The notes under the pieces: generated by a model
Database searches by the model: none
Told to the model about the DNA's origin: nothing
What the model saw: only the letters and a program-made list of their open reading frames with translations
NCBI GenBank assembly: GCA_964434235.1
Contig: CAYSUN010000028.1
Location: 1-16,721, forward strand
Length of the DNA stretch: 16,721 nt
From: JABMRF01 sp964434235
GTDB taxonomy: Bacteria > Patescibacteriota > Patescibacteriia > UBA11705 > JABHMO01
Direction of reading: 5' to 3'
Shown: one piece after another, positions 1 to 6,204 of the stretch
Layout: every line of letters begins with the position of its first letter
Position numbering within the stretch: the stretch's first letter is position 1
Program-made: the position numbers and the translations under genes

Positions 1-2
1 CA

Positions 3-437
3 AAAGAAAAATTTATTCCTTGGGTAATAGAAACTTCAGTTGGCTTAAATAGAATGTTATTGGCTGTTATTTCAGATGCTTATACAGAAGAAGAATTAGG
101 AGAAGGTGAATCAAGAATTGTTTTAAAACTAAAAAAAGAATTAGCTCCAGTAAAAATTGCAGTCTTTCCATTAATGAAAAATAAAGCAGAACTTGTAGCA
201 AAAGCTGAGGAAGTTTTTAATAAGCTTAAAAATAAGTGGGTTTGTGAATTTGACGATAATGGAAATGTTGGTAAAAGATATCGACGACAAGATGAAATTG
301 GAACTCCTTATTGTATAACTGTTGATTTTGAGACTTTAGAAACAGATAATTCAGTCACCGTTAGAGACCGTGATACTATGCAACAAGAACGAGTAAAAAT
401 TGAGGAACTGGAAAAATTCTTTACTCAAAAATTTTAA
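3..437 (+). CDS. glyQS: Glycine--tRNA ligase, dimeric type, C-terminal part (5' truncated)
   Basis: The reading frame is open from the left edge (base 3) to the TAA at 435-437, giving about 144 residues; the rest of the gene lies outside the window. GlyRS charges tRNA-Gly in the cytoplasm. The fragment starts in class II motif 3 (PWVIETSVGLNRMLLAV, with the motif arginine) and runs into the HGTP anticodon-binding domain: APVKIAVFPL, the AEEVFNKL helix, GKRYRRQDEIGTPYCITVDF, and the closing NSVTVRDRDTMQQ strand. This order is typical of the single-chain alpha2 enzyme of archaea, eukaryotes and some bacteria, not the alpha2beta2 form. The ATG at 54 is internal to motif 3 and is not a start. A hairpin terminator follows 20 bases after the stop. 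Family assignment is firm; which deeper lineage it belongs to cannot be told from this fragment. Confidence 0.93.
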   Translation, partial: KEKFIPWVIETSVGLNRMLLAVISDAYTEEELGEGESRIVLKLKKELAPVKIAVFPLMKNKAELVAKAEEVFNKLKNKWVCEFDDNGNVGKRYRRQDEIGTPYCITVDFETLETDNSVTVRDRDTMQQERVKIEELEKFFTQKF

Positions 438-456
438 TCAATTTAGAAATAAAAGG

Positions 457-490
457 CCCGTTTCGAATAATATCGAATACGGGTTTTTTT
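457..490 (+). terminator. Rho-independent terminator after glycyl-tRNA synthetase gene
   Basis: The arms CCCGTTTCGA and TCGAATACGGG pair with one bulged A, and seven T follow directly (484-490). It lies 20 bases after the GlyRS stop codon, so it ends that transcript and separates it from the giant gene downstream. Confidence 0.85.
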
Positions 491-592
491 ATAAAACAAT
501 AATTTAAATTTTTCTACCATCACATGTTTACTTATTATGAATTTTATCTAAATTGAGTGCTTTCATGTTTTTTTAGATTACATATCAAGCAA

Positions 593-626
593 TTGACTGT
601 TTGACCTTATAATGATAGTGTACAAT
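593..626 (+). promoter_or_regulatory. Candidate promoter region of the giant surface-protein gene
   Basis: The interval holds -35-like TTGACT (593-598) and TTGACC (601-606) and -10-like TATAAT (608-613) and TACAAT (621-626). No pair has the ideal 16-18 base spacing, so the exact promoter is uncertain. The rest of the 234-base gap between the flanking genes shows only the GlyRS terminator. Confidence 0.3.
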
Positions 627-652
627 GTTAATGTAGTTCTTTGACAACTAAA

Positions 653-667
653 AACCTTAAGGAGGTT
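653..667 (+). promoter_or_regulatory. Strong Shine-Dalgarno inside a small inverted repeat
   Basis: TAAGGAGGT matches the 16S anti-Shine-Dalgarno fully and sits 6 bases before the ATG at 672, fixing that start. The 15-mer AACCTTAAGGAGGTT can fold as AACCT/AGGTT around TAAGG, which would partly hide the site. The identical 15-mer precedes the minus-strand gene that starts at 9822. Confidence 0.7.
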
Positions 668-671
668 TGTT

Positions 672-3600
672 ATGAGAAAGATTGCGAAATTAATTATTTC
701 AGTTTTTGTTTTCTTTTTTTGTTTTGAAGCCTATGCTTGCCAAGACTTTGGAGAAACGTGCGTTATTGACTCGAATTGCTGTGGTGGAATGACTTGCAGT
801 TGGTTTGGCTGTGATTGTGAAGATGGTCAATACCCAAATTATTGTGACCAAAACTGTTGGAGTAATTGTTCTAGCGGATACGAATTTATCTGCACTAATA
901 GTGGTGGGGAATGCCACAAAATTTGCGAGGATCAATGTTCGTATAGTGATTTACTTAATTCACCATACTGTGATGGGTTTTATAGTTTAACCTGTCAAAG
1001 TAGTAATGGTTGTCTTGTTGAAAACGGACAATCATGCGCGTTTAATTGTAATCCTCTTACTGGTGCATGTAATTCACAACCTTATGATCCTTGCAAAGAA
1101 ATAAAATGTTATAACAATGATGAATATTGCTATGATAGCAATAACGTTAGACAAGAAAAGTATGATGAATGCGGTAGTGATGAACAATCTTGTTCTCAGC
1201 CATATTGCAAGAGTGGTAAAGTTGTTTACGATGACATTGATATTGATCGTGGATGTACAAGTAATAGTTGTTTTGAAAATGACTATTCATCAACTGTTAC
1301 AGTTGAAACATGTGCTTGCGGTTGCTCAAATGGTAGTTGCATCTCTCCATGTTGTACAAATGATTGTTCTCCTTCAGGCAAGAAAGAATGTATTAATGCC
1401 ACCTCAATTAAAACGTGTGGTAATTATGACACAGATTCTTGCTACGAATGGGGAAGTTTTCAATCTTGCCAATGCTTTAATGATGCATGCCAAACTTGCA
1501 TTAATGAGTGTACGTATGGACAAGTTGGTTGTTCAACTAATAATCTAAGTAAATGGACTTGTTCACAAAGTATTATTGATGGTTGTTGGGACAAGGTTAA
1601 TGTCAGTTGTGGAACTGGAAAAATTTGTAGTAATGGCACTTGCATTGATAATTGTACAAATGATTGTTCTCCTTCAGGCAAGAAAGAATGTATTAATGCC
1701 ACCTCAATTAAAACGTGTGGTAATTATGACACAGATTCTTGCTACGAATGGGGAAGTTTTCAGTCTTGCCAATGTTTTGATAATGCTTGTCAAACTTGCA
1801 CAAATGAATGTATTTCTGGTGATATTGGTTGCTCAGCAAATGCTACAAGTAAATGGACTTGTGTCCAAAGTTTTATTGATGGCTGTTGGGATAAATCATA
1901 TGCAACCTGTTCGGCAGGTCTGACCTGTACTAATGGCAACTGTAGTACAATTTGTTCAAATGAATGTACTGCTCAGCAAGCTTTGAATTCGCCATACTGT
2001 GAAGGATCAGCTTCATTGACGTGTACACTTGGTAGTGATGATTGTTATAACGAAAGCGGACAATCTTGTTCATATGATTGTAATATTTTTACAGGTAATT
2101 GTAATCCTGTACCAGTTTGTACAAATGAATGTGCGCCCTTAGGCGTAAAAGAATGTATTGATGCTGTATCAATTCAAACGTGTGGTAATTATGACGCAGA
2201 TTCTTGCAATGAATGGGGGAGTTTTCAATCCTGTCAATGTTTTAATGATGCCTGCCAAACTTGCATTAATGAGTGTACGTCTGGACAAATTGGTTGTTCA
2301 ACTAATAATCTGAGTAAATGGACTTGTGCACAAAATATCTTCAATGGATGTTGGGAAACTGTGACAGTAAATTGTAGTAGCGGAACAGTTTGTAATAATG
2401 GTATCTGTGTAACTAATTGTTTACCATCGCAAGATCACAAAGCTTGTAGTGGAACAGATTTAGTTTGGAAAAATGCCTGTAATGTAATAACTGAAGTGAT
2501 TGAAGATTGCACTAAAATGCCAACTATTTGCGATGACACGCTTAATGGGCTTTGGAGTGAAGGTTTTTGTTCAACCCAAGATTTAGTTTGCTATTATGGT
2601 AAAAACACAATCTGTGAATGTGGTTGTGAGAGCAATTTATGCATTTCACCATGTTGTGAAAATGAGTGTTCTCAAGCTTCTTATGGCTGTCAAAATTCAG
2701 ATACAGCTTGGATTTGCAACTATAATTCTTTAACTAAATGCTATGAAAAAGAATTTGTTGATTGTCCAATAAACGTTCTGTGCAGTAATGGAAGCTGTCA
2801 ATCACCAGTAGAGGATTGTAAAATTATCTCTGCGTATTGGGACACTGGTATACCTGAAAGTCCTGATTTGGTTTTTGATGGCACGGAAGTATCAATTGTT
2901 ATAGTTACTCAGGGATGTGTTGGACGAGCAGTTGATATTACCATTAAGGAAGATTCAATTCTTTTTTTACCTGATGATTATGTTTTTGGTGTTTGTGCTT
3001 ACATTCCTGAAAATGGAATACTTAATTATCATTGGAATGTTGCATATTGGGATAATTATATTGGCGGTAAGCTTTTTGATTATGTAGAAATTCTTTGGGA
3101 ATATTTTTATGCGGATCTTTACGCTTCAGTAAAAATTATTGGTACTAATGTAAAAGTTGAAACTGATATTTTGAAAGTACTACCTTCTGTGGCAACATTT
3201 GCTGATTTATCAGGGATCCTTGAAGAAAATCCTATCGTACAAATGTCTGAATGCCTAAATTACTCGACTGACGAAGCAACCGAAGAGTGTATGCTATATT
3301 GGCAGGAACTTGGTTTAGAACCAATGCATTATTTTGTTGAGTTTATCAATAATGAAGATGTCAGATTAGTAGGAACGATAATTGTTTGTAAATCAATGGA
3401 ATATGGTGGTTGGATGATTTGCGCTGGTGGAACACTTGGTACTTTGGGGCTAGGAGCTCCAGTTGCTTGTGTTGTTGGTGGTGGTGTTGTTTTGAGTGGA
3501 GTTTTATGTGATATTTTCTTTCTACCCGAAGAAACGTTTGTTATCGATCAAGCATTGATGTTTGTCGATTTTCCTGGATTTGCAACCGTCGAATTTGCCA

Positions 3601-5705
3601 ACATTGCAAAAGGTACAAGAAAAGCAAAGGTACTAAGTTATTTGATGGATGCCTCAAAAAAATATTTGGATGAAGGATATTCAGTAGTTAAACAAGTTGT
3701 AACTGACCAGTTTGGTGGAATGCTAAAAATTGTAAAAGGTAAAGATGCTAGAATTGCCATTTATACTTTTCGTGAAGGCGCTGAAGATGCAACTAAAATA
3801 GTTTATCGAGAAATTAGAATTCTTGATGATTTCGAAGGCTCGAAACAACTGCTTGATTGGGTACAAAAGTGGGATATCCCATTTTATCATTATAGTGAAG
3901 CTTCTACTGAAATGCTTGAAGAGGCTTGCTCTTGGTTCAAAAATGGGAATTGGGAAAAATCTTTTGATGATGTAAAAAAAATTGCCAATAATATTAATGT
4001 GGATACTAAGCTTTATGGCATTGAACTTGTTGATAGTCCATATTTTTTTGCGGCTAATCAAAATGGTTTGTTAAAGTTTAGTACAAAGATTGAAACCATT
4101 GGTGTTTTTACGGCTGCTGAACAATTGTATGGTCATGCCGTTCAGCATGGAACCATTCACAGTATTTTTCACCAAGTTTTTGTCAAAATTTATTTTAGCA
4201 AAACACCAGCCTCGAATTTAATTTATGACAATATTGCTGGCACAGCAGTTGTGGTTAATCCAGCTCTTGAGTTTATTGTCGATGATATTTATTTGAGAAA
4301 CGGAAAATTAGAATTGGTTACTAAGTTCAAAGCTATTGGTGCAGAAAAATTGATTAAGCAATACACGTCAATGAAAAACAAATGGATTGATTGGTTTAAA
4401 GCTACTGGTGTTTGGAGTGATCCGAAAACTAGCTCTTTAGCTCGGGCTTATGCTTTGGCAGATAAATATGGTATTCCTGGATTTAAAGCTCAAATTGAAT
4501 CAGATTTACTATATCGATTTGCTGCAGAAGCTCCACAATCGGTCAAGGATGAGGCAATCGTCAAACTGCAAAACATGGCGGCTGAATTAACTGTAGATAG
4601 TGAATTTATTGTTAATAGCTTAAAACATGTTTCAGAAACTGCAAGTACTGATGATGCTATCACCCAAAACGTTCTAGCTTTAGTCATTGAAAAGTACAAA
4701 ATTTATGAAGCTGGAATTGGAGAACTACAGGATATTTCTGATTATTCTTTAGCTGATGATGGTTTAGTGAGTGACTGTGCGCCAGGAGTTTATACAAGTT
4801 GTTTTGATGATCAAATTATTAGTTATAACAGTTGTGGCGAATTTGAATCTATTCTAGAAACATGCGAAGTCGGTTATGAATGCGTAGAAGGAAAGTGTAA
4901 TCTTGTTATCAATGAAACCGAGAATTTTGATAGTGCAAATTTCAAAACAATAAGCACAGGTTGTCAGGCCAGAACTTCTTGGTTAATTCATAACATTGGT
5001 GGCGATACTGCAATTAAAAATTGTTATGTTGATTTCGGCGATGGTTCAGAGTTAACCAAATGTAGTTTTGAGATTCTTTCACCAGCTGTAATGAAATTAT
5101 TCGCAGAACATGGATATGAGTTTCAAGGTGTTTATAGTATTTCGATGGAATTTCAATACAAAGAAGAATTTTACAATTCAGAAATTATTTATAACCTTAA
5201 TGATTGTAGTCGAGTGTATGAAGATAATTTACTCTCTGATATAAATATTTCAGGAATACAAGAAGGCGAAAATTATCTAATTTATCCAGGCAAACAAATG
5301 GCTGTAAAATTTAAGGTCAATTATCGACCAGGAATGAATGGTTTTTTTGCTTCTGATTTCGCTGAAGTGAAATTTCTTGACTTGGACAATCCTCAAGAAA
5401 ATTTTACCTTTGTGGCAAGAAACATGGAATCATCACTGGATGATAATGGCTACTGGCTAGAATACATTTATTATGTGAACTGTAATGTAAGTGGCTTTTA
5501 CAATGTTAGTATTTCGGCGATATATAATGACGAAGCAGAAACTATTTATGGTAATTTTAAAGTCCAAGATTTGCCACAAGGTGAATGTCTTGATACTTCA
5601 GGTGGCTGTTCACAATCTACAAATTCGCAACCACACAGTTTAGTTGCTTTTGCCTTATTGATGTTGATACTTTATCTATTCAAACGCAAACAAGTAATCA
5701 ACTAA
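672..5705 (+). CDS. Giant secreted cysteine-rich modular surface protein with C-terminal membrane anchor
   Basis: The protein has 1677 residues and no recognised name. Residues 1-22 are a signal peptide ending AYA before Cys23. Residues 23-49 follow an inhibitor-cystine-knot spacing (C-x6-C-x5-CC-x4-C-x4-C-x-C). Residues about 85-720 are cysteine-rich modules, roughly 100 or more Cys by hand count: type A at 85-133 and 428-477; type B (about 100 residues, 16 Cys, with TCGNYD-x-DSC-x-EWGSFQSCQC and SKWTC) at 228-327, 328-427 and 483-582; type C ending CGC-x4-CISPCC at about 141-228 and 583-662; a half type B to about 712. Then come a beta-rich stretch (720-900), a Gly-rich hydrophobic segment (about 909-950), a long mixed helical part, a short Cys module (1369-1410), a PKD-like domain (YVDFGDGSE near 1452) and a C-terminal GGC, membrane helix (1656-1670) and KRK tail. 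It is most likely exported, disulfide-bonded and cell-surface anchored; adhesion or host contact is only inference. Alone between two terminators. Confidence 0.85.
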   Translation: MRKIAKLIISVFVFFFCFEAYACQDFGETCVIDSNCCGGMTCSWFGCDCEDGQYPNYCDQNCWSNCSSGYEFICTNSGGECHKICEDQCSYSDLLNSPYCDGFYSLTCQSSNGCLVENGQSCAFNCNPLTGACNSQPYDPCKEIKCYNNDEYCYDSNNVRQEKYDECGSDEQSCSQPYCKSGKVVYDDIDIDRGCTSNSCFENDYSSTVTVETCACGCSNGSCISPCCTNDCSPSGKKECINATSIKTCGNYDTDSCYEWGSFQSCQCFNDACQTCINECTYGQVGCSTNNLSKWTCSQSIIDGCWDKVNVSCGTGKICSNGTCIDNCTNDCSPSGKKECINATSIKTCGNYDTDSCYEWGSFQSCQCFDNACQTCTNECISGDIGCSANATSKWTCVQSFIDGCWDKSYATCSAGLTCTNGNCSTICSNECTAQQALNSPYCEGSASLTCTLGSDDCYNESGQSCSYDCNIFTGNCNPVPVCTNECAPLGVKECIDAVSIQTCGNYDADSCNEWGSFQSCQCFNDACQTCINECTSGQIGCSTNNLSKWTCAQNIFNGCWETVTVNCSSGTVCNNGICVTNCLPSQDHKACSGTDLVWKNACNVITEVIEDCTKMPTICDDTLNGLWSEGFCSTQDLVCYYGKNTICECGCESNLCISPCCENECSQASYGCQNSDTAWICNYNSLTKCYEKEFVDCPINVLCSNGSCQSPVEDCKIISAYWDTGIPESPDLVFDGTEVSIVIVTQGCVGRAVDITIKEDSILFLPDDYVFGVCAYIPENGILNYHWNVAYWDNYIGGKLFDYVEILWEYFYADLYASVKIIGTNVKVETDILKVLPSVATFADLSGILEENPIVQMSECLNYSTDEATEECMLYWQELGLEPMHYFVEFINNEDVRLVGTIIVCKSMEYGGWMICAGGTLGTLGLGAPVACVVGGGVVLSGVLCDIFFLPEETFVIDQALMFVDFPGFATVEFANIAKGTRKAKVLSYLMDASKKYLDEGYSVVKQVVTDQFGGMLKIVKGKDARIAIYTFREGAEDATKIVYREIRILDDFEGSKQLLDWVQKWDIPFYHYSEASTEMLEEACSWFKNGNWEKSFDDVKKIANNINVDTKLYGIELVDSPYFFAANQNGLLKFSTKIETIGVFTAAEQLYGHAVQHGTIHSIFHQVFVKIYFSKTPASNLIYDNIAGTAVVVNPALEFIVDDIYLRNGKLELVTKFKAIGAEKLIKQYTSMKNKWIDWFKATGVWSDPKTSSLARAYALADKYGIPGFKAQIESDLLYRFAAEAPQSVKDEAIVKLQNMAAELTVDSEFIVNSLKHVSETASTDDAITQNVLALVIEKYKIYEAGIGELQDISDYSLADDGLVSDCAPGVYTSCFDDQIISYNSCGEFESILETCEVGYECVEGKCNLVINETENFDSANFKTISTGCQARTSWLIHNIGGDTAIKNCYVDFGDGSELTKCSFEILSPAVMKLFAEHGYEFQGVYSISMEFQYKEEFYNSEIIYNLNDCSRVYEDNLLSDINISGIQEGENYLIYPGKQMAVKFKVNYRPGMNGFFASDFAEVKFLDLDNPQENFTFVARNMESSLDDNGYWLEYIYYVNCNVSGFYNVSISAIYNDEAETIYGNFKVQDLPQGECLDTSGGCSQSTNSQPHSLVAFALLMLILYLFKRKQVIN
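1352..1462 (+). repeat. Perfect 111-bp direct repeat, copy 1 (type B module, first half)
   Basis: Bases 1352-1462 equal 1652-1762 base for base at an offset of 300, which is exactly one type B protein module. Synonymous sites are also identical, so this is a recent duplication or conversion and not merely protein-level conservation. Confidence 0.95.
1476..1569 (+). repeat. Second-half type B repeat, paired with 2241-2334
   Basis: The second half of type B module 1 matches module 3 (offset 765, 255 codons) with about 6 differences in 94 bases, while it differs from module 2 at many more sites. Module 1 is therefore a mosaic of its two sister modules. Confidence 0.85.
1652..1762 (+). repeat. 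Perfect 111-bp direct repeat, copy 2
   Basis: This is identical to 1352-1462. After base 1762 the two copies diverge quickly (for example CAA against CAG at once, then many substitutions), so the identity ends abruptly in mid-module. Confidence 0.95.
2241..2334 (+). repeat. Second-half type B repeat, partner of 1476-1569
   Basis: About 94% identical to 1476-1569 by hand alignment. Its own first half (from 2118) is much less similar to module 1, so the high-identity tract starts inside the module. Confidence 0.85.
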
Positions 5706-5750
5706 ATAACAAAAATGTCCCGCCTTTCACGAAAGGCGGGACTTGTTATT
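5705..5750 (+). terminator. Strong hairpin terminator after the giant gene
   Basis: The perfect core GTCCCGCCTTTC / GAAAGGCGGGAC (5717-5742) is extended by AATAACAA / TTGTTATT (5705-5712 and 5743-5750) with an AAAT bulge. The stem starts at the last base of the stop codon. The T-rich right flank serves the plus strand. It may also block any minus-strand read-through from the neighbouring RNA gene. Confidence 0.85.
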
Positions 5751-5752
5751 TT

Positions 5753-5786
5753 AAAAAAAGGGGACGTATCTGGTGCAGATACGTCC
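5753..5786 (-). terminator. Terminator of the minus-strand structured RNA
   Basis: On the minus strand GGACGTATCT and AGATACGTCC form a perfect 10-bp stem with a five-base loop (5762-5786), followed by CC and seven T (5759-5753). Transcription of the structured RNA should end here. Confidence 0.85.
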
Positions 5787-6117
5787 GGGTGCTGAAAAAT
5801 GCTCGGCTGTTCCCCCGGAATAGGGGATTTTTTCCCTGGATATCCCTTCAACAATGCTAGTTGTTTACTCCGATATCCATTTCGGCTAATCAATTTTGCA
5901 CCAAATTGACGAGGTTAAAGCCTGTCCTTAGACGGTAGCGATTTGATAGCAGAGCTTTCCCCTCGCGTTGGAAATATAGACTGCTATTCATTTATCAAAT
6001 CGCACGCCGAGAGCTCATGCATGGCGGAAAAGACCAACTCCGGTATTGCTAGCTTATGTTTGTCTTCCCCTCGGAAACAAACACAAACCCCTTGCGTGGC
6101 AAGGCTTCATTTTCAGC
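5753..6117 (-). ncRNA. Structured non-coding RNA gene of unassigned family
   Basis: This minus-strand transcription unit has no credible protein. A TTGACA-17-TAGAAT promoter (6124-6152) predicts a start at about 6117, exactly where the closing stem begins: GCTGAAAATG (6117-6108) pairs with CATTTTTCAGC (5801-5791). Inside are hairpins CCTTGC/GCAAGG (6090-6104), a long helix GCGATTTGATA (6003-5993) with TATCAAATCGC (5948-5938) that continues as TAGCAG/CTGCTA, TCAATTT/AAATTGA (5890-5909) and GGATATC/GATATCC (5838-5878). A terminator hairpin with seven U ends it. GC is much higher than in the coding DNA (32 of 60 bases at 6001-6060). I found no tmRNA tRNA-like ends, no RNase P GAGGAAAGUCC or ACAGAA motifs and no SRP GGAA-loop signature. 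A divergent housekeeping RNA or a new class are both possible. Confidence 0.75.
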
Positions 6118-6123
6118 AATATG

Positions 6124-6152
6124 ATTCTACTATAAATATAATTATTTGTCAA
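6124..6152 (-). promoter_or_regulatory. Consensus promoter of the structured RNA gene
   Basis: On the minus strand TTGACA (6152-6147), a 17-base spacer and TAGAAT (6129-6124) give a near-perfect sigma-70-type promoter. The predicted start at about 6117 coincides with the first base of the closing stem of the RNA. Confidence 0.8.
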
Positions 6153-6168
6153 TGGCAAGCTTTTTAAT

Positions 6169-6197
6169 TTGAAACTGAAACATTTAATTGCTAAAAT
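6169..6197 (+). promoter_or_regulatory. Promoter of rarA giving a leaderless message
   Basis: TTGAAA (6169-6174), 17 bases, TAAAAT (6192-6197). Transcription would start at about 6204-6205, which is the ATG itself. No Shine-Dalgarno is present upstream of that ATG, in keeping with a leaderless transcript. Confidence 0.6.
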
Positions 6198-6204
6198 ACA
6201 ACAT

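Noticed and set aside
699..1923. Several open frames of 60-143 residues on both strands inside the giant gene
   Set aside because: They are shadows of the cysteine-rich repeats; none has a ribosome site, and two of them are simply the same repeated DNA read in another frame.
1352..2334. CRISPR-like or mobile-element repeat
   Set aside because: The repeats are in frame, spaced by whole protein modules and encode conserved cysteines; no inverted ends or transposase are present.
4110..4180. His-rich segment (YGHAVQHGTIHSIFHQ) of the giant protein as a metalloprotease site
   Set aside because: No HEXXH or other known zinc-protease motif and no downstream acidic ligand motif could be seen.
5702..5893. 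63-residue minus-strand open frame
   Set aside because: It runs through two terminator hairpins and the 3' part of the structured RNA; not a plausible protein.
5753..6117. tmRNA, RNase P RNA, SRP RNA or 6S RNA as identity of the structured RNA
   Set aside because: No tRNA-like ends, CCA or ALAA-type tag for tmRNA; no GAGGAAAGUCC or ACAGAA for RNase P; no GGAA-capped SRP helix; multi-hairpin layout instead of the 6S rod. A very divergent member cannot be excluded without a covariance search.
5943..6167. 74-residue plus-strand open frame between the giant gene and rarA
   Set aside because: It lies over the minus-strand structured RNA, has no ribosome site, and its composition follows the RNA helices.
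6169..6204. TTG start of a 12-residue longer RarA
   Set aside because: The TTG is the first part of the TTGAAA -35 box, there is no ribosome site, and family members begin close to the PLADRMRP motif.
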